In this document: positions 51,301 to 60,105 of the stretch, piece after piece
How positions within the stretch are numbered: position 1 is the stretch's first letter
How the letters are laid out: the number at the start of each line of letters is the position of its first letter
Assembly: GCA_964631175.1 (NCBI GenBank)
Contig: CAZVWH010000003.1
Coordinates: forward strand, 4,576-68,575
DNA length: 64,000 nt
Direction: 5' to 3'
Source: CAZVWH01 sp964631175
Lineage (GTDB): Bacteria; Planctomycetota; Phycisphaerae; Sedimentisphaerales; Anaerobacaceae
Notes under the pieces: model-generated
What the model was told of the DNA's origin: nothing
Seen by the model: the letters and a program-made list of their open reading frames with translations, nothing else
Databases searched by the model: none
Translations under genes and position numbers: made by a program

Positions 51301-52821
51301 CTACTTGCCGATGCAAAAACGCGAGAATATTTGGTCCAATATTTGCTCATCGACTCCACCGGTGGCGGATTGCTCGATGCCGGAAATGGCCTGATAAGCA
51401 GTTCGCAGCATCATTGCTGCAACCTCGTCATTTCCAGCCTTGCATTCGTTGACGGCCTCACTTATATGCGTCTTAGACTCGGTGACAGCCTGTCTGTGCC
51501 GGGCGGTGAGTGTGACTCCGACGACACGTGGAATTTCGAATTTTTCAACTATTTTTCTATCGATAGTATCGAGCAGACTCTTCAAGCCGGCACCCGTTTT
51601 GACCGAAATCGGCAAAAACTCCACATCAAAAAGCTCATGCAGCTTACGAAGGCAACCGGTCAATTCTTTTTCAGAGACCAAATCGCATTTCGTCGCAATC
51701 GGCACGATAACTTTCGGCTCCACTAATCGCTTCGCCGAGGTATCCTCGGTCCAATCCTCTTTTGATATATCGACACAGAAGATGACCACGTCACTATTTG
51801 CTAGCGCTTCAATAGCCGCCTGCTGTGCTAATTCATCCAGAACAGAGGACAGATGACGGAGGTCAGAGGAGGGAACTTTTGTCCCTTCGGCTTCGCTCAG
51901 GTCAGGCTTCTGTCTTCTGTCTTCTGTTTTCAGAGTGAGTCCTGCACAGTCGAACAGCACACATTTGCAATGAGTCAACGTCAAAAGGCCGCTTAAAACA
52001 TCCCTGGTGGTTTTGCTCTGTTCCGAGACGATACTTCTTTCTGTGCCGAGCAGTTTGTTGAGCAGGCTGCTCTTTCCAGCGTTAGTAACGCCGGCGATGC
52101 CAACCGCCGGCAAGTCAATTACAGATTCGTAGCTCAAGCCGGCTGACAACAATTGCTCAAGCTGTTCTTTTATCTGGGTAAGTCTCTCGGCCGCCTCTTG
52201 TCGGTTTATAAATTCGATTGTCTCGCCACTGAAATCCAGTCCTGCTTCAATCAAGCTCAGGCAATCCATCATAGCCGAGCGCACCTTTTCTGTGGTTTGG
52301 CCTAAGCTTCCGCTGAGAAGCTTCTCCGCGGCGGCCAATTGAAACGTGTTTGAGCTTACAACAATTTCGTTTACCGCCTCAGCTTGAGCCAAATCAAGTT
52401 TGCCGTTCAGATATGCTCGTGCGGTAAACTCGCCGGGCCCAGCCATGCGGCTTTGTTGAGTGGTAATCGGTAATTGGTTATTGTTTATAGGTAACTTGAG
52501 TCTTAATAAGTTATCTACCAGGGCCTCGGTGACAGAATCATTTGCATAGATGTGAATCTCGGCCACGTCATCACCAGTATAGGAATGTGGTGCAAAAAAA
52601 AGATATAAATGCGCATCAATTTCAAGCTCGTCATCAATAATTACGCATCCGGCTATTAACTGGGGGACGAGGGACGAGGGATGATTGATGAAGGACGAAA
52701 TGGCCGGCCTGAAAATCCGCCGGCAGATTTTAATCGTAGCAGGGCCGGTTATGCGAACAATCGACCTTGCTCCAGAGCTCGGCGAACTAACAGCTACGAT
52801 AGTATCATTAAGGTTGTACAT
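51301..52821 (-). CDS. mnmE: tRNA modification GTPase MnmE, with three repeat-derived insertions
   Basis: A 506-residue tRNA uridine-34 modification GTPase (with MnmG makes cmnm5U). The N-terminal formyl-THF domain begins LNDTIVAVSSPSSGARSIVRI. The G domain has G1 GVTNAGKSSLLN, G3 DCAG and G4 TKCD. It ends with the conserved FCIGK. Three stretches are word repeats read in frame: SSFINHPSSLVPQ (about 52665-52700), NNNQLPITTQQSR (about 52460-52500) and a 27-residue segment after DCAGLTL (KTEDRRQKPDLSEAEG..., about 51838-51935). All fall in predicted loops, and the domains around them are intact. Confidence 0.93.
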   Translation of the reverse strand: MYNLNDTIVAVSSPSSGARSIVRITGPATIKICRRIFRPAISSFINHPSSLVPQLIAGCVIIDDELEIDAHLYLFFAPHSYTGDDVAEIHIYANDSVTEALVDNLLRLKLPINNNQLPITTQQSRMAGPGEFTARAYLNGKLDLAQAEAVNEIVVSSNTFQLAAAEKLLSGSLGQTTEKVRSAMMDCLSLIEAGLDFSGETIEFINRQEAAERLTQIKEQLEQLLSAGLSYESVIDLPAVGIAGVTNAGKSSLLNKLLGTERSIVSEQSKTTRDVLSGLLTLTHCKCVLFDCAGLTLKTEDRRQKPDLSEAEGTKVPSSDLRHLSSVLDELAQQAAIEALANSDVVIFCVDISKEDWTEDTSAKRLVEPKVIVPIATKCDLVSEKELTGCLRKLHELFDVEFLPISVKTGAGLKSLLDTIDRKIVEKFEIPRVVGVTLTARHRQAVTESKTHISEAVNECKAGNDEVAAMMLRTAYQAISGIEQSATGGVDEQILDQIFSRFCIGK

Positions 52822-52822
52822 T

Positions 52823-52907
52823 GTTGGTAATTGATAACTGGTAATTGGTGACTGGTTAAATTGTAAAATCGATTACCAATCACCAATCACCAATTACCAT
52901 TTACCAA
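52823..52907. repeat. AATTACC/AATCACC word repeat between yidC and mnmE
   Basis: TTGGTAATTGATAACTGG, AATTGGTGACTGG, ATTACCAATCACC and AATTACCATTTACC fill the whole spacer. The mnmE start region (ATTACCAACAATG in reverse) abuts it. Confidence 0.75.
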
Positions 52908-52911
52908 ACGC

Positions 52912-55125
52912 CTAAATTTTAAAGAAAGGTTTCGGTTTTTTCTTTTTGATTTTTCCGCCGGTCTTGCTTGTTGCAGCGACTAATCCTTTTGATTCGTCCT
53001 GCTCCTTTTTACGGATGTGTTTTCTGATGATGTGCTGTTCAATAACACCAGCGAAGGTGCTGGTCATAATATATAGATTCACTCCTGAGGGCAGCTTATA
53101 CAGCATTAGTGGGAACAGGATCGGGAACATAATCATCATCATTTTTTGTTGCTGAGCCATTTGTGGACTGGCAGATGCAGCCGCCTGCGAAGGCGTTAGC
53201 TTTTGCTGTAGATAAAATGCAACGCCCATCAAGATAGGCAGCAAGTTCAGCGACTCTATTTTCCAGCCTAATAAGGGTATGGTTACCGTTGAAAATCTAA
53301 TCAGGGCATCCGGAAGTGAAAGGTCGGTAATCCAAAACGGCAAAAAAGCCGCTCCGCGCAGGTCAATACTGGCATTTACCGCGCTCCACAAAGCGATCCA
53401 GATCGGCATCTGCACCATCATCGGCAGCATCCCCATAATCGGCGAGGCGCCCTGTTTCTTGTAGAGCTGCATCAACTGCTTGTTCATCTCAGTCTTGTTG
53501 TTGGCGTATTTTTTCTTTATCTCCTCGGTCCTCGGAGCTAATTTGCTCATTTTGCTCATGGAAACCTGGCTTTTTTTAGTAATCGGATGCAAAGCAAGGC
53601 GCATTAGGAACACCAATATAATTATGACTATCCCATAGTTGTAGATGAACCCATACATCCATTTCATCAATACCAGTATCCCAAAAGCCAGGGGGCGTAT
53701 AATGCTCGCCGGACAACAGCAGCATGGCATAAAGGTTATCGTTTGACCGAAGCCGAGTTGTTTATACAGTTCGTCCCTATAGAAGAGGTCTCTATCTTTA
53801 GGCCCAATATAAAGTTGGAAGCCGTAAGTCTTTGATGCGCTTAGCTGGCCTGCCGCTGCAAAAGTTGTGGACGCGACTTTCAAATCCAGTCCTATCGTTT
53901 CATCACCGCTATTGCCGCGCTCGTCCCGATCGGGATTGTAAAACCAGGCACTTTTCTCTGCCACCCATTCGCAGTAGTCTTTGCCCTTCTGCCCCAGCGA
54001 ATCTTCGACATCCGGCACAGGCCTGATTATCGCGGCGAAATATTTATTTGCTGTTGCCGCCCACAAAAAACGAGCTTGTCTTTGAGCGCTGGAAAGATTA
54101 CGTCCTATTTGTAAATTCTGTTTTGCCTCTCTAATTTTGGCCTGGTCCCGTAGCTGAAGTGCTGTTTGGTATTGGCGTGTGCTATCCTTCAAACCCGCCC
54201 CGCCTGAAAAAAGATTCATGGGAAATCCAACTAACATATCTTTTCGGGATGAGACAATCTGTCCGTCGTCGGTTAGAAATCCTCCGATGACATTTCTCAA
54301 ATCGCTTCTAAAGGCTTCTCTGCCCATACCAACCGGCCCAGCTAAACCGAATCTTACTTCTTGCTCGGTGTCGGAGAGATTTTCGACGGTCAGTTTGCAT
54401 TCAGCCAGATAGCTGCCGATAGAAACTTTGTAGGTTTTTGTCAGCTTTAGAACCGGCCCATCGTCGTCATCCTTGATAACTACCTCGAAGGCGGCAGTTT
54501 CAGAACCATCCGGAGCGGTTTCAATACCCAAGCACTGCCAGCTTAACCTATCCAGAGCAAATTGCCGGTTCTGTTTAACAAGCACTAATTCCATATTTGC
54601 CATCGATAGCAGCTCACGGCCGTCGTGGTATTTTATGGGTGAAAGAAGTGCCAGAGGTTGAGGGTCTTTATGGTTGCGGTCATTAAATCCACTTGGTCGT
54701 CCATTATGAAGGCCGCTACTAAAGGTTGCTTTTCTTATAGCCGCACCTACAGAGCTCAACTCCAACTGGAGCTTGTATCCGGTCTCGTGGTCTTCGGTTT
54801 TAGGGACCTTTGCTCCGAGAATAATAGTCTTGATAGGACCGCCAACGGCGCTCAATTCAGCCGGTCTCTGCGTTAAACGCGAAGCAGGACCCCCAGTGGA
54901 GCTGGGGGCTAAATATTTATCAGGTTCGTTAGGCTCGTCTTGCGATGTAAGTACATTGACAGTATCCTGCAATTCCCTGGACGCTCGAAGGTCAGCCGCG
55001 GCGGACTTTAGAACAATGCAGTGTTGTCCTGTCTTTGAGTAGCTCTGAAAAAGTCCGGATTCGATAACAAGCCCGCCGCAAAAAGCCACAAAACAAATTA
55101 CAATTGATGTTAAAAGAATTCTCAT
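52912..55125 (-). CDS. yidC: Membrane protein insertase YidC
   Basis: A 737-residue insertase, longer than the 548 of E. coli. An N-terminal helix (ILLTSIVICFVAFCGGLVI) is followed by a large periplasmic domain (to about residue 480), in which about residues 69-83 (LAPSSTGGPASR) are encoded by a GCTAAATATT-type hairpin at 54888-54920. The core has FGILVLMKWMYGFIYNYGI, LVFLMRLALHPITKKSQVSM, KLAPRTEEIKKKYANNKTEMN, MLPMMVQMPIWIALWSAVNA and LPSGVNLYIMTSTFAGVIEQ. A basic C-terminus may bind the ribosome. It is preceded by a word repeat (55132-55182) and followed by mnmE, an ancient order (yidC-mnmE). Confidence 0.94.
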   Translation of the reverse strand: MRILLTSIVICFVAFCGGLVIESGLFQSYSKTGQHCIVLKSAAADLRASRELQDTVNVLTSQDEPNEPDKYLAPSSTGGPASRLTQRPAELSAVGGPIKTIILGAKVPKTEDHETGYKLQLELSSVGAAIRKATFSSGLHNGRPSGFNDRNHKDPQPLALLSPIKYHDGRELLSMANMELVLVKQNRQFALDRLSWQCLGIETAPDGSETAAFEVVIKDDDDGPVLKLTKTYKVSIGSYLAECKLTVENLSDTEQEVRFGLAGPVGMGREAFRSDLRNVIGGFLTDDGQIVSSRKDMLVGFPMNLFSGGAGLKDSTRQYQTALQLRDQAKIREAKQNLQIGRNLSSAQRQARFLWAATANKYFAAIIRPVPDVEDSLGQKGKDYCEWVAEKSAWFYNPDRDERGNSGDETIGLDLKVASTTFAAAGQLSASKTYGFQLYIGPKDRDLFYRDELYKQLGFGQTITFMPCCCCPASIIRPLAFGILVLMKWMYGFIYNYGIVIIILVFLMRLALHPITKKSQVSMSKMSKLAPRTEEIKKKYANNKTEMNKQLMQLYKKQGASPIMGMLPMMVQMPIWIALWSAVNASIDLRGAAFLPFWITDLSLPDALIRFSTVTIPLLGWKIESLNLLPILMGVAFYLQQKLTPSQAAASASPQMAQQQKMMMIMFPILFPLMLYKLPSGVNLYIMTSTFAGVIEQHIIRKHIRKKEQDESKGLVAATSKTGGKIKKKKPKPFFKI

Positions 55126-55131
55126 AATTTT

Positions 55132-55182
55132 CTATCTCGTATTTCGCTTCACGCTTCACGAGATGCGCTTTACGCGATTTAT
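55132..55182. repeat. CGCTTCACG/ACGAGATGCG word repeat upstream of yidC
   Basis: TCTCGTATTTCGCTTCACG, CTTCACGAGATGCGC and TTTACGCGATTT: same vocabulary as 30339-30418, 32161-32232 and 42157-42196. It fills the gap between the phosphoesterase and yidC genes. Confidence 0.7.
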
Positions 55183-55955
55183 CTTCCGTCGCGCAGCCGC
55201 TCGGCGTGGAAGTTATCTAATTGCTCGATTGCCAGAATCTTTTTTGCGGTAGTCTCGAAATCGTATTCCAGCCGTACAAAGTGGACTTTATTTTCGTCAA
55301 CATACACATAGCTTGCCCGGTTATCCCTGTCTCTCGGCTGCCCAACTGAACCGATATTGATAATTGCTTTTTCGTCATCGATAATCGGATAGACACCGCC
55401 CAGCTCGTCGGGCAGATAAAAATCCGGCTCATCAAGGAATACGCCGGGCATGTGTGTATGGCCCACAAAGCAGATATGCTCAACTCGCTCAAACAACAAA
55501 CGAACCTTTGCCGGATTGGTATAAACATCATCAGGAAATATGTATTCATTGACTGGCCTTCTCGGTGAAGCATGGACAAAATCTGTGTTTGATGTGTTAG
55601 CTCCGATTTCTATCGCCAACGACCGGCGCATTGGCAGATTGCCTAAAAAGCTCCAGCGTCGGTCGCTGTGATTTCCTTGTTGTTCCGCTTCGAGCACATC
55701 ACGGGTCCAGAAACTTGCCTGCTCGGCTCCGTAGTTGAAGTTTGTCGGCTCATAAAAGACCGCGTAGTCGTGATTGCCCAGGACGCACCAGTCTGCCTTT
55801 TCTATAATCAAATCCAGGCATTCTTTCGGGTTTGGCCCATAGCCAACTACATCGCCCAAGCAGTAAATTGTTTTAATGCCGCGTTTTTCTATATCTGCCA
55901 GGACTACCGATAAAGCCTCGATGTTAGAATGTATATCGCTTAAAACTGCAAACAT
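55179..55955 (-). CDS. Calcineurin-like metallophosphoesterase (YfcE/DUF family)
   Basis: A 258-residue enzyme with the full set of binuclear metal motifs: DIHSN (about 7-11), GDVVGYGPNP (about 34-43), GNHDY (about 59-63), and the paired His motif VGHTHMPG (about 163-170). The single-domain layout fits bacterial YfcE-like phosphodiesterases acting on phosphodiesters or signalling nucleotides; the natural substrate is unknown. It lies upstream of yidC on the same strand. Confidence 0.87.
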   Translation of the reverse strand: MFAVLSDIHSNIEALSVVLADIEKRGIKTIYCLGDVVGYGPNPKECLDLIIEKADWCVLGNHDYAVFYEPTNFNYGAEQASFWTRDVLEAEQQGNHSDRRWSFLGNLPMRRSLAIEIGANTSNTDFVHASPRRPVNEYIFPDDVYTNPAKVRLLFERVEHICFVGHTHMPGVFLDEPDFYLPDELGGVYPIIDDEKAIINIGSVGQPRDRDNRASYVYVDENKVHFVRLEYDFETTAKKILAIEQLDNFHAERLRDGR

Positions 55956-56081
55956 AAACTAACCTAAATGGACAAAGCACACTATTAACAACAAGTTTAT
56001 ACCTAATACCAAAAATACTGAAGAAATGCCAGAATATTTATTGGCTTTTCCCATAATGAATCCGTGTGAGACACGAAATAT

Positions 56082-56135
56082 AACCCCGCAATGAATTGCG
56101 GGGCTAAATATTTTACCGGCGGTTTCACCGCCGGT
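56082..56135. repeat. GCTAAATATT hairpin with a second palindrome
   Basis: ATAACCCCGCAATGAATTGCGGGGC then CTAAATATT (56082-56112) is nearly identical to the copy at 17053-17083. It is followed by ACCGGCGG-TTTCA-CCGCCGGT (56115-56135), a second perfect hairpin with TTTT on its right. Confidence 0.75.
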
Positions 56136-56191
56136 TTTGGTTGCTTTGTTGGTTGGTGCTGTTATAATGTCGAGATGCGATATAATGAGAC

Positions 56192-56281
56192 CCGTTAGAA
56201 ATCACAGAAGGGGCAAAGATGACGTCATAAGATATTCAGTCACTTAATGGAGATGATGGAAAAAGAGAAAATTTTCTAACG
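56192..56281. mobile_element. Palindromic element with CGTTAGAAAT ends upstream of lptB
   Basis: CCGTTAGAAAT (56192-56202) and ATTTTCTAACG (56271-56281) are inverted ends like those of the element inside gspI (32902-32959), with one extra T on the right. It ends 15 bases before the lptB start and must alter its leader. Confidence 0.65.
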
Positions 56282-56296
56282 TGGCGAGATACGAAA

Positions 56297-57046
56297 ATGA
56301 CGGATATGACTTTACTTGAAACGCGCGGGCTGGTCAAGAGATATTCCGGCCGGGCTGTAGTTAACGAAGTATCCATCACGATTGGCCGGCGCAGTATAGT
56401 CGGCCTTCTCGGTCGAAATGGAGCCGGCAAAACCACTACTTTCCGGATGATTGTGGGTATGATAACGCCCAATAGTGGACAGGTCATCTTTGAAGGCAGA
56501 GATGTTACTAAGTTACCTATGTATAAACGGGCCCAGCTGGGTATCGGCTATCTCTCACAGGAGCCGAGCATTTTTCAGCGTCTCAGCGTTCTGGACAATC
56601 TATATGCTATCCTGGAGACGATGTCTATTACGAGTGCTGAGCGGTACAATAAGGCCAGTATGCTTATTAAGCGTTTTGGGCTAATTGAGGTGGCTGACAG
56701 CCAGGGCAGATTTTTATCCGGCGGTGAGCGAAGAAAACTTGAAATCGCCCGAGCCATGGTAACTGATCCTTCATTAATTCTTCTGGACGAGCCTTTTAGC
56801 GGAGTTGACCCTATTACGGTTCAGGATTTGCAGCAGGAGATACGCCGACTTATCGCCACCGGTGTCAGCGTTCTTATTACCGACCACAATGTCGAGAGGA
56901 CGCTCGAAGTAGTTGATAAAGCGTACATCATCGACCACGGAAAGGTAATTGGTGCCGGCTCACCAGCAGAAATCGTCCGTAACGAGACCGTTAGACAGCT
57001 CTACCTCGGCAGCACCTTCGCCGGAAACGAATTTGACAGCAGGTAA
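56297..57046 (+). CDS. lptB: Lipopolysaccharide export ATPase LptB
   Basis: A 249-residue ABC ATPase. Walker A GLLGRNGAGKTTTFR is at about 38, then a Q-loop YLSQEPSIFQRLSVLDN typical of LptB, signature LSGGERRKLEIARAMV, Walker B ILLDEPFSGVDP, and the His switch in LITDHNVERTLEV. It powers the LptFG extraction of lipopolysaccharide or an equivalent outer-leaflet lipid. LptB strongly suggests an outer membrane. def follows after 56 bases. Confidence 0.92.
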   Translation: MTDMTLLETRGLVKRYSGRAVVNEVSITIGRRSIVGLLGRNGAGKTTTFRMIVGMITPNSGQVIFEGRDVTKLPMYKRAQLGIGYLSQEPSIFQRLSVLDNLYAILETMSITSAERYNKASMLIKRFGLIEVADSQGRFLSGGERRKLEIARAMVTDPSLILLDEPFSGVDPITVQDLQQEIRRLIATGVSVLITDHNVERTLEVVDKAYIIDHGKVIGAGSPAEIVRNETVRQLYLGSTFAGNEFDSR

Positions 57047-57102
57047 ATATCAGGCGCGTATGTGCAAACCGGTACGGACAACCACTCTTGGAGTATAGAT
57101 AA

Positions 57103-57580
57103 ATGATAGATTTTGAAAAATGTCGAATCACGCATTACCCGACTGAGGTTTTAACAAAAGCTGCCAAGCCGATCGAAAAAATCGATGATAATATTCGTCA
57201 ATTTGTCGAAAAGATGACGGATATTATGCTGAAGAACAAAGGCATCGGCTTAGCAGCACCGCAGGTCGGCGTGTCTTTGCGCCTGTTTATCGTATCGCTG
57301 GAGGGCAGAAAAGAAAACATCAGGGTCTATATTAATCCTACTGTTACGCCAATTGCTGCGACAGGTAGTACCTCGTTTCAGGAAAATGAAGAAGGTTGTC
57401 TATCGGTGCCGGGTGTTTATACAAAAATCCGGCGATACAAAAAATGCAGAGTCACCGCTACCGACCTTAACGGTAGTGAATTTGCCGAAGAAGCCGAAGG
57501 TCTTTATGCCAGATGCCTGCAGCACGAATATGACCATATCGAGGGAATGACTATCGCTGACCGTATGACACCAACAGCCA
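57103..57580 (+). CDS. def: Peptide deformylase, truncated at an assembly gap
   Basis: The 159 visible residues hold the three deformylase motifs: GIGLAAPQVGV at about 47-57, EEGCLSVPG at about 95-103 (metal Cys) and QHEYDHIEG at about 138-146 (two metal His and the catalytic Glu). The enzyme removes formyl groups from new proteins. The C-terminus, perhaps 10-30 residues, is lost in the N run that starts at 57581. It is followed by fmt and rsmB, a classical operon. Confidence 0.9.
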
Positions 57581-57680
57581 NNNNNNNNNNNNNNNNNNNN
57601 NNNNNNNNNNNNNNNNNNNNNNNNNNNNNNNNNNNNNNNNNNNNNNNNNNNNNNNNNNNNNNNNNNNNNNNNNNNNNNNN
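57581..57680. other. Assembly gap (100 N)
   Basis: Exactly 100 N between the end of def and the start of fmt. The frame that seems to run through it from def is an artefact. Only about 10-15 fmt codons and the end of def seem to be missing. Confidence 0.99.
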
Positions 57681-58639
57681 GCGAATTTGGGATCTCTTGC
57701 CTAAATGCGCTGGCTGAATCGAAGCACGAGCTAAAATTCATTGTCACGCAGCCTCCACATCCGGCCGGCAGAGGCAGAAAGCTGAGGCCGACACCGGTAG
57801 CCCGATGGGCAGCCATTCATTCGATGCCATTTATTGAAACTGGGGATGTAAACGCACCGGAAATCGTCAAAAAAATAGATGGTTATGAACCGGATTTAAT
57901 TGTGGTTGTTGCGTTCGGCCAGAAGATCGGCAAGGAGGTGACAAACCTTCCGCCAAAGGGAGCTATAAACGTCCATGCCTCTTTGCTTCCCAAGTACCGC
58001 GGAGCGGCGCCGATAAACTGGGCTATAATCAACAGCGAAAGTGTGACCGGCATCACGATTATAACCATAGCTGAAAAGATGGACGCCGGCCAAATCCTCT
58101 CGATGGAAAGAGCTGAAATACTTGCTAATGAAACAGCCGGCCAATTGCATGACAGATTAGCCCAGATAGCAGCGCCTCTTTTGATAAAAATCGTAGATCG
58201 TATTGCCGACGGCACTATAACTTACACTGAGCAGGACCACTCAAAAGCTACCCTTGCACCGAAGCTGAAGAAATCCGACGGCTTACTGGATTTCAAGGAG
58301 TCGGCTGAGGTTTTAGAAAGAAAGATTCGCGGCTTTTGGCCCTGGCCCGGAGCCTCAGCAGTGTACACTTCAAAAGAGACACAGAAGTCTCTGAGAGTAA
58401 CGATAGCAACGGCTGAAGTAGTCAAAACATCAAATCCACCCGATCTGCCAGCGGGGACGCTTGATGAAAATCTGCACATCATTTGCGGCCGGGACAGCCT
58501 AAAGATTGCGAAAATTAAGCCGGACGGCTCACGGCTTATGGATTTTACGGATTTTGTTAATGGCAAGCACACCCGTCCAGGCGACGTATTTATTAAAAAT
58601 ATGGGTGGTGAAATCAACGATAAAACCACCAAAATATAA
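57681..58639 (+). CDS. fmt: Methionyl-tRNA formyltransferase, 5' end in the gap
   Basis: The frame from 57683 gives about 319 residues beginning EFGISCLNALAESKHELKFI. It holds the formyltransferase core NVHASLLPKYRGAAPINWAI, with the SLLPKYRG motif, and the C-terminal OB-fold domain (VYTSKETQKSLRVTIATAEV). Only the first ten or so residues are missing, since Fmt is usually 305-320 long. It formylates initiator methionyl-tRNA, the substrate pathway that def reverses. A hairpin repeat separates it from rsmB. Confidence 0.93.
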
Positions 58640-58707
58640 AACCCGTGGCAAAAGCACGGGCTAAATATTCCATATTATTTAGCCCCACGTTTTACGTGGG
58701 GTTACGT
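58637..58707. repeat. Two GCTAAATATT hairpins in opposite orientation
   Basis: AACCCGTGG-CAAAAG-CACGGGCTAAATATT (58640-58669) and TATTATTTAGCCCCACGT-TTT-ACGTGGGG (58672-58702). The two stems differ in sequence but each is paired and has the constant flank, and they face each other across a few bases. They lie directly before the rsmB start and generate a false N-terminal extension of its frame. Confidence 0.78.
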
Positions 58708-58713
58708 TTTTTT

Positions 58714-60105
58714 ATGGCGAATCAACAATCTAAAACTGCACGCGCTATCGCAGCGATGGTACTGAACCGGTTTGATCCAAAGCGCAATTACGCCGGCCCA
58801 ATTCTTGATCCGCTCCTGAGCGGACTGCATGAAACTGGTGAAAAACAACGAGCCACTGACCTTGTTTTCGGAACGATAAGGAACCGTAACGACATCGATA
58901 CCGTGATAACAGTATTTTCCAACCGTCCGGTGGAGCGGATACCAAACAATCTGCTTAATATTATCCGGGTAGCTGTCTTTGAGCTTGTTTATTCGCCGGA
59001 TACACCTGAATACTCAATCGTCAACGAGGCGGTAGAAAGTACAAAGGCCATTGGAGGCAAAAGACAAACCGGTTTTGTAAACGCAGTCCTGCGAGAAATC
59101 ACCAGGCATATAAAGAACCGCAAAAGCCGGTTATTAGAAGCTGATGCCAAGAGCACGATTTGTCAAAGCCCTGTAACCGGCTGTGAATTTGATAGATGTT
59201 TTCTGCCGGACCCAAAATCCTCGACAGCAGATTATCTCAGCATCGTCTTTTCGCTGCCTAAATGGCTGATAACCGATTGGCTCGACGAATTCGGCGGAGA
59301 ACAAAGCCGGCAAATTTGTTTTGCAAGCAATCGCAGGCCAAGTATTTATATCAGGCCGAACAAGCTAAGAACAACAACACAAAAATTAGCTGAGAAGCTC
59401 CGCCATGCAGACACCGATGCAGAGATAGTCCCTAAAAAGGAAATGATAAGGTTGAAAGGTCCGCAGGCCGTAGCGGGGCTTTTAGGCTTCGCGGAAGGTC
59501 TGTTCACTGTTCAGGATATTACCGCTTCGCAGGCAGTACGGCTCCTGAAACCGCAACCGGATTGGACGATACTCGACCTTTGCGCCGCACCGGGCGTGAA
59601 AACAACACAATTAGCTGAAGTTACCAATGATTCAGCAAGAATCATCGCAACCGATATCGACGGGCGACGTCTGAAAATGGTCGAAGAAAATACTATTCGC
59701 CTCGGCATCAGTGGCGTTAGTTTAGTCGCGTATGAACAACTTGAGCAAAAAGCTGCTGAACTTGGTCCTTTTGATGCTATCTTACTGGATGTGCCGTGTT
59801 CAAACACCGGTGTTTTAGCTAAGCGCGTCGAGGCACGATATAGATTAAATCCCAAAGCAATAGAGCAACTGGCCAAAACGCAAATGGACCTGCTGCGAAA
59901 GGCTGTTGTAATGATAAAACCTGGCGGGAAAATTTGTTACAGCACCTGCAGTGTCCACAAGGCCGAGAATACCATGTTAGTAAAAGAGTTTTTGCAAAAA
60001 CACCACGATCTCGCACTTGAGTTTGAGCGGCTTGTTTTACCGGCGGTGCAGGGCTTCGACCATGACGGCGGTTACGTGGCAATCATTGTAAAGTTGGAAG
60101 ACTGA
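58714..60105 (+). CDS. rsmB: 16S rRNA cytosine-967 C5-methyltransferase RsmB
   Basis: A 463-residue protein from ATG 58714 (MANQQSKTARAIAAMVLN). The N-terminal NusB-like RNA-binding domain covers about 1-140. The methyltransferase domain has the SAM motif LDLCAAPGVKTTQLAEV near 286, ATDIDGRRL, the PCSNTGVLAKRVEARYRL motif with one catalytic Cys and the second Cys in CYSTCSVHKAEN. The last gene of the def-fmt-rsmB set. An insertion at about 150-175 (SRLLEADAKSTICQSPVTG) looks lineage-specific. Confidence 0.92.
   Translation: MANQQSKTARAIAAMVLNRFDPKRNYAGPILDPLLSGLHETGEKQRATDLVFGTIRNRNDIDTVITVFSNRPVERIPNNLLNIIRVAVFELVYSPDTPEYSIVNEAVESTKAIGGKRQTGFVNAVLREITRHIKNRKSRLLEADAKSTICQSPVTGCEFDRCFLPDPKSSTADYLSIVFSLPKWLITDWLDEFGGEQSRQICFASNRRPSIYIRPNKLRTTTQKLAEKLRHADTDAEIVPKKEMIRLKGPQAVAGLLGFAEGLFTVQDITASQAVRLLKPQPDWTILDLCAAPGVKTTQLAEVTNDSARIIATDIDGRRLKMVEENTIRLGISGVSLVAYEQLEQKAAELGPFDAILLDVPCSNTGVLAKRVEARYRLNPKAIEQLAKTQMDLLRKAVVMIKPGGKICYSTCSVHKAENTMLVKEFLQKHHDLALEFERLVLPAVQGFDHDGGYVAIIVKLED

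Noticed and set aside
57103..57717. A single frame joining def and fmt
   Set aside because: It passes through 100 N. The right-hand part is out of the fmt frame and ends quickly; two genes with a gap between them fit far better.
58645..58713. Longer N-terminus for rsmB
   Set aside because: The 23 extra codons fall in two hairpin repeats; family homology begins at ATG 58714.
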